Origin: Candidatus Melainabacteria bacterium
GTDB taxonomy: Bacteria; Actinomycetota; Actinomycetes; Mycobacteriales; Pseudonocardiaceae
Direction: 5' to 3'
Length of the DNA: 8,916 nucleotides
Assembly (NCBI GenBank): GCA_903970565.1
Contig: CAJCJE010000632.1
Coordinates: 1 to 8,916, forward strand
Shown: positions 1 through 5,322 of the stretch, one piece after another
Numbering within the stretch: position 1 is the stretch's first letter
Layout of the letters: each line of letters begins with the position of its first letter
Notes under the pieces: generated by a model
The model's database searches: none
Seen by the model: only the letters and a program-made list of their open reading frames with translations
Told to the model about the DNA's origin: nothing
Program-made: the position numbers and the translations under genes

Positions 1-40
1 CGCCGATCACGCCGACGAGCGTGGGCATGGACTCGGCCAT
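1..40 (-). CDS. Partial 5' end of a Rossmann-fold enzyme, probably 3-hydroxyacyl-CoA dehydrogenase (PaaH-like)
   Basis: An ATG on the minus strand at 40 is preceded by AGGAG (50-46) at a 5-nt spacing, a good ribosome binding site. The 13 visible residues read MAESMPTLVGVIG and then leave the window. A hydrophobic VGVIG directly after the N-terminus is how NAD-binding 3-hydroxyacyl-CoA dehydrogenases begin, before the GxGxxG loop; that loop itself lies outside the window. Divergence from paaI/paaK supports a role in the beta-oxidation-like lower phenylacetate pathway, where PaaH oxidises 3-hydroxyadipyl-CoA. The start is solid. The function is inferred from very few residues, and other Rossmann enzymes would look the same here. 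Confidence 0.6.
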   Translation of the reverse strand, partial: MAESMPTLVGVIG

Positions 41-85
41 CGATGCTCCTTCGGATCGGGTGCTCCGCTCGCGCGGACCTGTCTG

Positions 86-116
86 AGTAGACCAGTGCCC
101 GCCCTTGACACCGCAA
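86..116 (-). promoter_or_regulatory. Weak candidate promoter for the divergent minus-strand gene
   Basis: On the minus strand a TTGCGG (116-111) and a TCTACT (91-86, 4 of 6 matches to TATAAT) are separated by 19 bp, slightly long. Its -35 would abut the TTGACA of the paaI promoter (105-110), giving divergent promoters with adjacent -35 boxes. It is the best match in the gap but weak. Confidence 0.22.
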
Positions 117-133
117 CCGGCACTGCATTTACT
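105..133 (+). promoter_or_regulatory. Promoter of the paaI-paaK-paaR operon
   Basis: A perfect -35 TTGACA (105-110) is followed after exactly 17 bp by TTTACT (128-133, 4 of 6 matches to TATAAT). Transcription would start near 140, immediately before the palindromic operator at 147-168, so a repressor bound there would block initiation or clearance. The TTG of this -35 could be read as a start codon in the paaI frame. The promoter reading explains these bases better. Confidence 0.65.
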
Positions 134-146
134 GGCGACACACATT

Positions 147-168
147 ATTAACCGTCCATTCGGTCAGT
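147..168. promoter_or_regulatory. PaaR-type operator in front of paaI
   Basis: The core is ACCG, six bases, CGGT (151-164), flanked on the right by C-AGT. The 22-bp motif reported for the TetR-type PaaR of Corynebacterium glutamicum, as I recall it, is ACTN-ACCG-NN-CG-NN-CGGT-NAGT. This site departs from it at only two fixed positions: T for C at 148 and A for G at 158. It lies between the predicted transcription start (about 140) and the paaI start codon. The PaaR-like gene at the end of the same operon makes autoregulation likely, with phenylacetyl-CoA as the probable inducer by analogy. Confidence 0.68.
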
Positions 169-188
169 TAGCAAGGCGGGAGCCGCCG

Positions 189-653
189 GTGTCCCAGTCC
201 GAGGCAAGCATCAGCGCAGGCACCGTCAGTGCGGCTGCCGAGGAGATGTTCGCGGCCGATCTCGCGTCCCGCTCGCTCGGTATCGAGATCGGCGAGGCGG
301 CGCAGGGCCGCGCGGTGGCCACCATGCGGGTGCGGGACACGATGGTCAACGGGTACGACATCGCGCACGGCGGCTACCTGTTCCTGCTCGCGGACACCGC
401 GTTCGCCTGTGCCTGCAACAGCTTCGGCCCGGTCACCGTCGCGGCCGGCGCCGAGGTCTCCTTCGTCGCCTCGGCACGGCTGGGCGACCTGCTCGTCGCA
501 ACCGCCGAACTGCGCACCAGCTACGGCCGCAACGGCATCTACGACGTCACCGTGCACCGCGACGACCCGACGGGTCCGACGGTGATCGCGGAGTTCCGAG
601 GCCGCTCACGCACCATCGGTGGGCGCGACGCATCGACCAAGGACGGCAGATGA
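189..653 (+). CDS. paaI: PaaI hydroxyphenylacetyl-CoA thioesterase (hotdog fold)
   Basis: PaaI hydrolyses phenylacetyl-CoA and ring-hydroxylated or dead-end CoA thioesters in the cytoplasm, releasing trapped CoA during aerobic phenylacetate breakdown. From the GTG at 189 the protein has 154 residues, typical for the family. The hotdog signature NGYDIAHGGYLFLLAD spans residues 54-69. It contains HGG (60-62) and D69 at the position of the catalytic aspartate of E. coli PaaI. CACNS (74-78) and GRNGIYDV (113-120) are further family motifs. The GTG follows GGGAG (178-182) at 6 nt. The longer frame from TTG 105 would run through the promoter and operator, and its first 28 residues look nothing like the family. 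The stop overlaps the paaK start by 4 nt (ATGA), so the two are translationally coupled. Confidence 0.93.
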   Translation: MSQSEASISAGTVSAAAEEMFAADLASRSLGIEIGEAAQGRAVATMRVRDTMVNGYDIAHGGYLFLLADTAFACACNSFGPVTVAAGAEVSFVASARLGDLLVATAELRTSYGRNGIYDVTVHRDDPTGPTVIAEFRGRSRTIGGRDASTKDGR

Positions 654-1939
654 GCATCGACCTGGACGCAACCGAACGGATGGGCGCCGAGGAACTGCGC
701 GACCTGCAACTGAGCCGTCTACAGTGGACCCTTCGGCACGCCTACGACAACGTGCCCTTCTACCGGGCCTCCTTCGACTCAGCCGGCGTGCACCCCGAGG
801 ACTGCCGGACTCTGGCGGATCTGGCCGCATTCCCGTTCACCACCAAGCACGACCTGCGGGACAACTATCCGTTCGGGATGTTCGCGGTGCCGCAGTCGCA
901 GGTGCGCCGTATTCACGCCTCCAGCGGGACGACCGGCAAACCGACCGTGGTCGGCTACACCGAGGACGACCTCGACACCTGGGCCGGCGTGGTGGCCCGT
1001 TCCATCCGGGCGGCCGGTGGCCGGCCCGGCGACAAGGTACACATCGCCTATGGCTACGGCCTGTTCACCGGCGGACTCGGCGCGCACTACGGCGCGGAGA
1101 AACTGGGCTGTACGGTGATTCCGGTCTCCGGCGGGATGACCGCGCGCCAGGTCCAGCTGATCACCGACTTCCGGCCAGAGGTGATCATGGTGACCCCGTC
1201 CTACCTGCTCACCCTGATCGACGAGTTCGAACGGGCCGGCCTCGACCCGCGCGCCAGTTCGCTGCGGGTGGCGATACTGGGCGCCGAACCGTGGACCGAC
1301 CAGATGCGCACGGAGATCGAGCAGCGGCTGAACGTGGACGCGGTCGACATCTACGGCCTGTCCGAGGTGATGGGCCCCGGCGTCGCGCAGGAGTGCGTGG
1401 AGACCAAGGACGGGCCGCACATCTGGGAGGACCACTTCTATCCCGAGGTGATCGACCCGGTCGACGAGCACGTGCTGCCCGCCGGCGAGCGCGGCGAACT
1501 GCTGTTCACCTCCCTGACCAAGCAGGCCATGCCGATCATCCGGTACCGGACCAGGGACCTCACCCGGCTGCTGCCCGGCACGGCGCGGCCGGGGATGCGC
1601 CGGATGGAGAAGGTCACCGGCCGCAGCGACGACATGATCATCCTGCGCGGAGTGAACCTGTTTCCCACCCAGATCGAGGAAATCGTGCTGCGCACGGACG
1701 GCCTTGCCGCGCACTTCCAACTCGTACTGTCCAAAAAGGATCGAATGGATCAGCTGACCGTGCGGGTCGAGGCCCGCGCGGAAACCTCGGCCCGGCAGCG
1801 GGACGTGGCCGCCGCCGCGCTGGCCGGTGCGGTGAAGGACGGGGTCGGAGTGAACGTCGCGGTCGCCGTTCTGGACCCGGACACCCTGCCGCGTTCGGTG
1901 GGCAAGCTGCAACGGGTCGTGGACAGGCGTGCCGAATGA
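650..1939 (+). CDS. paaK: Phenylacetate-CoA ligase PaaK
   Basis: PaaK activates phenylacetate with ATP and CoA to phenylacetyl-CoA, AMP and PPi, the committed first step of the aerobic phenylacetate pathway. The 429-residue length is normal for this short ANL-superfamily enzyme. Adenylation motifs appear in order: SSGTTGKP (91-98, phosphate loop), YGLSE (235-239), RYRTRD (298-303), GRSDDM (324-329, hinge) and RGVNLFPTQIE (333-343, typical of PaaK). The C-terminal GKLQR (418-422) contains K419, the expected acyl-transfer or adenylation lysine. The ATG at 650 follows AAGGA (639-643) at 6 nt and overlaps the paaI stop. The paaABCDE epoxidase and paaZ genes are not in the window, so the pathway must be completed elsewhere. 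Confidence 0.96.
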   Translation: MSIDLDATERMGAEELRDLQLSRLQWTLRHAYDNVPFYRASFDSAGVHPEDCRTLADLAAFPFTTKHDLRDNYPFGMFAVPQSQVRRIHASSGTTGKPTVVGYTEDDLDTWAGVVARSIRAAGGRPGDKVHIAYGYGLFTGGLGAHYGAEKLGCTVIPVSGGMTARQVQLITDFRPEVIMVTPSYLLTLIDEFERAGLDPRASSLRVAILGAEPWTDQMRTEIEQRLNVDAVDIYGLSEVMGPGVAQECVETKDGPHIWEDHFYPEVIDPVDEHVLPAGERGELLFTSLTKQAMPIIRYRTRDLTRLLPGTARPGMRRMEKVTGRSDDMIILRGVNLFPTQIEEIVLRTDGLAAHFQLVLSKKDRMDQLTVRVEARAETSARQRDVAAAALAGAVKDGVGVNVAVAVLDPDTLPRSVGKLQRVVDRRAE

Positions 1940-1964
1940 CGATCCGAACCCCGATACTTGTCCG

Positions 1965-2579
1965 ATGACCGCGACCCCAGCATCCCGCCCGGCCAAGCGC
2001 GGCCGGCCGGGCTACGACCTGGAGACACTGTTGAACGTCGCGGTGCGGCTGTTCAACGAGCGCGGCTACGACGGCACCAGCATGGAGGATCTCTCCCGCA
2101 AGCTCGGCATCACCAAGTCCGCGATCTACTATCACGTACCGAGCAAGGAGGAACTGCTGCGACTGGCGGTGGATCGCGCGCTGGATGGTCTGTTCACCGT
2201 CGCCGAGCAGACCCAGGAACAGTCCGACCGGGCGATGCCACAGCTGGAACAACTGGTGCGCGGTAGTGTCGAGTTGTTGGTGCGGGAGTTGCCGTTCGTC
2301 ACGCTGTTGTTGCGGGTGCGCGGCAACACCAGGGTGGAGCGGGCCGCGCTGGCCCGCCGCCGCGACTTCGACCGACTGGTGACCGACCTGGTGACCAGGG
2401 CGCGCGACGAGGGCGACCTGCGCGCCGACATCGATCCGGCGACCACCAGCAGGCTGCTGTTCGGCATGGTCAACTCGCTGATCGAGTGGTACCGGCCGCG
2501 TGACGGAGCCGGCGGCGTGAACATCGCCGAGACGATCGTCGCGGTCGCCTTCGACGGACTGCGCGTCCGCGAGCCCTAG
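1965..2579 (+). CDS. paaR: TetR-family transcriptional regulator, PaaR-like
   Basis: This is a TetR-type repressor, most likely controlling the phenylacetate genes and itself. From the ATG at 1965 it has 204 residues. A basic N-terminal tail (KRGRPGYD, 11-18) leads into the helix-turn-helix around residues 39-58 (TSMEDLSRKLGITKSAIYYH), followed by SKEELL at the start of helix 4. The C-terminal half is the ligand-binding and dimer domain (LLLRVRGNTRVE; LLFGMVNSLIEWYRP). It closes the paaI-paaK operon, and a matching operator lies before paaI. E. coli uses the unrelated GntR-like PaaX for this task. An alternative GTG at 1929, overlapping paaK by 11 nt, would add 12 residues (PNDDPNPDTCP region) and has only a weak GGACAGG in front. 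No Shine-Dalgarno precedes ATG 1965, but a GATACT at 1952-1957 could make it leaderless. Confidence 0.88.
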   Translation: MTATPASRPAKRGRPGYDLETLLNVAVRLFNERGYDGTSMEDLSRKLGITKSAIYYHVPSKEELLRLAVDRALDGLFTVAEQTQEQSDRAMPQLEQLVRGSVELLVRELPFVTLLLRVRGNTRVERAALARRRDFDRLVTDLVTRARDEGDLRADIDPATTSRLLFGMVNSLIEWYRPRDGAGGVNIAETIVAVAFDGLRVREP

Positions 2580-2587
2580 TCCCTACG

Positions 2588-2657
2588 CCCGGCGCGCCCG
2601 GGTCACGTACTCCGTGGCACCTGATGCCGTGCCTGGGGAAAGCACGTGCTCCGCACG
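2588..2657. terminator. Cluster of small GC hairpins between convergent genes
   Basis: The 103-bp gap between the convergent paaR-like gene and the PCuAC-like gene holds several short inverted repeats: CCCGG/CCGGG (2588-2592 and 2598-2602, 5-nt loop), GGCAC/GTGCC (2616-2620 and 2629-2633), and CGTGC/GCACG (2645-2649 and 2653-2657, 3-nt loop). None is followed by a T-run on either strand. They may act together as a bidirectional U-less terminator, common in actinobacteria, but each stem is weak. Confidence 0.3.
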
Positions 2658-2682
2658 CCTGGTATCGGAGTTGCGGTCGGCG

Positions 2683-3450
2683 TTACTGCCCGGTCGGCAT
2701 GTTCATGCCGGGCATGTTCATCCCGGTGCCGGGAGTCGTGGTCGTCGGTGCCTTGCCGCTGGTGGCCGGTGCCTTGCCGCTGGTGGCGGGCGTCGAGGTG
2801 GTGCCGGTCGGGCCCGTCATGCCGGACATGTCACCCATGCCGGGGGTGCTGTGCCCCATGAACCCGTAGGTCATCACGTCGTTCATGTTCAGGTTCGAGG
2901 CGGTGCCGACCGGAGCGAGGATGTGCAGGGTGCCGGACCGGGAGAAGGTCAGCGTCAGCTGGAGCGGCTGGTGTTTGGTGTTGAGCGGGCCGAGGCCGGC
3001 TACCTCGATGTGCGGGCCGCCCGGCCCGAACAGGATCACGTCGGTGGACGGGATGTCGATCGGCGACTCGCCGGAGCACGGGTCCTGGGAGCACAGCGTG
3101 ACGCTGGTGGCCTTCGCGCCGGTCTGGTACTCCGCGCCGACGCTGGTCAGCGTGTCCGGTCCGGCCCCGGTGTTGCTGAGGGTGAAATAGACGTCGGCGA
3201 CGTCCGAACCGGTCGGCGGCACGTACGCCTTGGTCACGGTCAGCGCGGCCGGCGGCAGGTCCGGGCTGGTGCTGACCCAGGTGATCACACCGGCCGCGAC
3301 GATGACCAGCAGGCCGAGACCGGTCAGGACCGGCCGACGCCAGCGGAAACCGCCGTCCAGATCGTGTCGGAAGAACAAGCCGGCGAACCGGCCGGGACGC
3401 GGGACGTCGGCAGCCGGCGGGGTGGTGTTCTCCTCGGGCGAGGGGCTCAT
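2683..3450 (-). CDS. Membrane-anchored PCuAC-like copper chaperone with a Met-rich C-terminal tail
   Basis: The protein has 255 residues: a cytoplasmic N-terminus, one membrane helix (about 41-59), then an extracytoplasmic PCuAC-like beta domain (about 68-182). Recognisable segments are ADVYFTLSNTG (85-95), IDIPSTDVILFGPGGPHIEV (131-150) and the closing LTLTFSRSGTLHILAPV. PCuAC proteins pass Cu(I) to cytochrome oxidase or related sites. Their usual ligands are two His and two Met. Here H147 is kept, but the first His position seems to be C120, and the second residue after H147 is E149 instead of Met. A 67-residue tail adds ten Met and H200, ending in a GMNMP duplication (242-251). The ATG at 3450 directly follows the stop of the upstream gene, with AGGTGA 4 nt before it. 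Copper as ligand is inferred; metal identity and partner are unknown. Confidence 0.72.
   Translation of the reverse strand: MSPSPEENTTPPAADVPRPGRFAGLFFRHDLDGGFRWRRPVLTGLGLLVIVAAGVITWVSTSPDLPPAALTVTKAYVPPTGSDVADVYFTLSNTGAGPDTLTSVGAEYQTGAKATSVTLCSQDPCSGESPIDIPSTDVILFGPGGPHIEVAGLGPLNTKHQPLQLTLTFSRSGTLHILAPVGTASNLNMNDVMTYGFMGHSTPGMGDMSGMTGPTGTTSTPATSGKAPATSGKAPTTTTPGTGMNMPGMNMPTGQ
2696..2788 (-). repeat. In-frame tandem repeats in the Met-rich tail of the PCuAC-like gene
   Basis: Two pairs of direct repeats lie in the 3' end of the gene. A 15-bp unit occurs at 2696-2710 and 2711-2725 (14 of 15 identical) and encodes GMNMP twice. A 21-bp unit occurs at 2747-2767 and 2768-2788 (20 of 21 identical) and encodes a doubled SGKAPAT-type linker. 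Both are multiples of three, so copy-number change would keep the frame and alter tail length or the number of Met ligands. Confidence 0.85.
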
Positions 3451-4269
3451 TCACTCACCTGCCGGGAAGGTGAAGGGCGCAGGTGGCACGTCCTTGCCGA
3501 TATCCAACTGGATGACGTTGTGCGCGGCGAGCGGGATGTCGCGCGGGTTGCCGGTGAACGGCTTGCCGTTGACGTAGGCGATGACCTTGCCGCTGTTCGG
3601 GCCGACCTGGTTGGGGCCCAGCTGCTGCATCCACTCGTCGAAGAACTGGCCGAGGGTGAAGGTTTCCTGCTTCGGGGACTCGATGTGGATCACGCCGGTC
3701 TCGTCGTGGGTGTGCAGCCAGTAGAACTTGCTGCCACCGGCCACGAACGAGGTGCCGGCCGAGGGGTTTCCGGCCGGGATCGTCTGCAACTGGTACGGCG
3801 GAACGATGCCGATGCCGTAGGGCAGCAGTTTCTGCGTGCCGTTGATGTAGATCGCCAGGTGCGCGTGGATGTGGAAGACCAACTGCTCCATGTCGTTGCT
3901 GGAGACGCCGTCGACGGTCTGGCCACTGAGCGTGGAACTGGTCTTGGCCAACAGCGCGCTGCTGCTGTCCTGCTGGGTCTCCGGGACGGTCGCGGCGGTG
4001 GAGCTGCCGCCTCGGGAGAGCACGATGCCGACGACGACAACGGCCGCGATCACGATGATGATCGCCGCCGGCAGCAGGGTGTTGCGCAGCGCGGAGCTTG
4101 ATCCGCGCGCGCCGCGAATGGCCCGCTGCGCCGCCGCCGATGACGACCCCTTGCCGCCCTTCGCCCCGCCGGGACGGCCGCCGGAAGACCTGCCGGCCGG
4201 TCCGCCTCGGCCAGCCGACCCTCCCTTGGCATTGCTGCCACCAGGTCGTCCCGACCCACTCTTCGCCAT
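3451..4269 (-). CDS. Membrane-anchored extracytoplasmic protein with His-rich motifs, probable metal-binding partner of the PCuAC-like protein
   Basis: From the ATG at 4269 the protein has 272 residues. Residues 1-60 are a low-complexity, basic Gly/Ser/Ala/Lys/Arg tail, expected in the cytoplasm. Residues 65-84 form one membrane helix and the rest is outside. The outer domain carries HIHAH (133-137), HTHD (186-189) and HIES (195-198), plus H250. It has no cysteine, hence no lipobox. YINGT (141-145) and YVNGK (232-236) each begin a similar strand-loop stretch, hinting at two related halves. I recall similar HIHAH/HTHD proteins in other actinobacteria as uncharacterised, but cannot assign a family name. 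The stop abuts the start of the PCuAC-like gene, so the two are made together and may interact. The start is chosen because the only longer option is a TTG at 4305. The SD is weak: AGGG (4284-4281), 11 nt before ATG. Confidence 0.78.
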   Translation of the reverse strand: MAKSGSGRPGGSNAKGGSAGRGGPAGRSSGGRPGGAKGGKGSSSAAAQRAIRGARGSSSALRNTLLPAAIIIVIAAVVVVGIVLSRGGSSTAATVPETQQDSSSALLAKTSSTLSGQTVDGVSSNDMEQLVFHIHAHLAIYINGTQKLLPYGIGIVPPYQLQTIPAGNPSAGTSFVAGGSKFYWLHTHDETGVIHIESPKQETFTLGQFFDEWMQQLGPNQVGPNSGKVIAYVNGKPFTGNPRDIPLAAHNVIQLDIGKDVPPAPFTFPAGE

Positions 4270-4443
4270 TACCGCTACATCCCTACTCTCACCTGCCGAC
4301 GCCAACGCGCGCCAGCAATCCAGCCGCGACCAAACCAGGCCGTGTCATCTCTAGCGTACGGGTCGTCTGATCTGCGTTTGGCGGGACTGTCAGCGAGTGC
4401 CCAAGCCGTTACCTGGCGGCGACACCGCCACCGTTTCCGCTGG
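4270..4443. other. Intergenic gap upstream of the membrane-protein pair
   Basis: This 174-bp gap separates two minus-strand genes and must hold the promoter for the His-rich/PCuAC pair unless they are read through from the SWIM gene. I found no convincing -35/-10 pair. It contains a hairpin near its upstream end (4415-4432), the 11-mer CAAGCCGTTAC (4402-4412) that recurs at 8771-8781, and an ATG-TAG start-stop pair (minus strand, 4280-4275) just before the His-rich gene. Confidence 0.5.
4415..4432 (-). terminator. Candidate hairpin terminator after the SWIM gene
   Basis: Read on the minus strand, a 7-bp stem (GGTGGCG pairing with CGCCGCC, one G-U pair) closes a 4-nt GTGT loop, beginning 12 nt after the SWIM stop codon. 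There is no U-tract, so it could be a U-less terminator or only a processing barrier. Confidence 0.35.
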
Positions 4444-5322
4444 TCAGCGGGTTTCCGCTGGGTGCTGGTCGGCGATGGCGCGATAGGCGGGGCGGAGCAG
4501 ATCGAGCAGATTGTGCTCGCCGACGCCGATCGAGGGCCGGTCCAGCGCGTCGAGCAGGGCGTCGGGTCGGCCGATCGGTCCAGCAGCCTGCTCCGGGCTG
4601 GGGAACGAGCCGGCGGGGTCGGCCTCGGGTTGGCCGGCGATCCAGAAATCGTCCAGGTTCGCCACCAGCGACGCGGTGTCCGCGACCTGCTCCGGTGCGG
4701 CATTCCGGGTCGGCCGGCCGCCGCGCAGCCGCCGCAGTGAGTCGAGCAGTTCCTGCCGTTCCCGACCGCGCCAGGCGAGGATCTGAAACGGGTCGGCGTC
4801 GAAGGACTCGGCCAGCAGGTAACAGGTCGCGGCGAGGTGTTTGCACGGGACTTCCCAGTCCGGACAGGAGCAGTCCATCGACAGTTCGCGCAGCGTGGCC
4901 GGAAACAGTTTCAGGCCGAGGTGGGTGAACACGTCCTCGATGTCGGTGGGCATCTCGCCGGCCAGCAGCTTCGCCGCGAAGATCGCCTGCTGAGCCAGTG
5001 CCTGGGTGAGTTGCGACCACTGCGCTCCGCTGAAGGCTTTCACCGCGATCCGCACCCGGTAGGGCTCCGGCCGGGAACCCTGCACCTGAGCGATGACGAG
5101 GCTGGTACTCAGCGACATGCTCAGCACCTGGCCGGAGCGGGCGTAGTTCTTGCCGCGTAGCAGCCGCCCGCCCATGCCGAAAGATTCCAGCACCTCGATG
5201 AACCGCCGCGACCACCAGGTCCGCGCGATCTCACCGCGTTTGCTGCGGGCCCTGATGCCGCCCTCGACCTTGCGTGGCCCGCTGGACCACGCCTGTCGCG
5301 GAATCTGCCGTCGCTCAGTCAC
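4444..5322 (-). CDS. SWIM zinc-finger protein paired with the SNF2 ATPase
   Basis: The 292-residue protein is cytoplasmic, with no signal or membrane segment. Its core is a SWIM zinc finger, CxCx6CxH: C151, C153, C160 and H162 (CSCPDWEVPCKH). SWIM domains bind DNA or proteins and recur beside SNF2 ATPases. The basic Trp-containing N-terminus (RTWWSRRFIEVLESFG, 34-49) is typical of this bacterial group. After about residue 200 the chain turns Pro/Ala-rich and probably flexible. The GTG at 5322 overlaps the SNF2 stop by 8 nt (GTGACTGA), with GAGGA 8 nt upstream, so the two are translationally coupled. I infer that it acts as a targeting or regulatory subunit of the ATPase. Mycobacterial HelZ (Rv2101) has, as I recall, a similar SWIM neighbour. 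Confidence 0.87.
   Translation of the reverse strand: MTERRQIPRQAWSSGPRKVEGGIRARSKRGEIARTWWSRRFIEVLESFGMGGRLLRGKNYARSGQVLSMSLSTSLVIAQVQGSRPEPYRVRIAVKAFSGAQWSQLTQALAQQAIFAAKLLAGEMPTDIEDVFTHLGLKLFPATLRELSMDCSCPDWEVPCKHLAATCYLLAESFDADPFQILAWRGRERQELLDSLRRLRGGRPTRNAAPEQVADTASLVANLDDFWIAGQPEADPAGSFPSPEQAAGPIGRPDALLDALDRPSIGVGEHNLLDLLRPAYRAIADQHPAETR

Noticed and set aside
619..1968. Long plus-strand frame of 449 codons overlapping paaK in another phase
   Set aside because: The product is Arg/Gly/Pro-rich with no domain, and paaK in the other frame has all family motifs; it is a high-GC shadow.
779..1996. Minus-strand frame of 405 codons opposite paaK
   Set aside because: Composition is typical of antisense high-GC frames (His/Gly/Val-rich); no motif or good start signal.
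2614..4101. Long plus-strand frame of 495 codons opposite the membrane-protein pair
   Set aside because: Low-complexity Gly/Arg/Val/Asp product, antisense to two genes with membrane helices and recognisable motifs.
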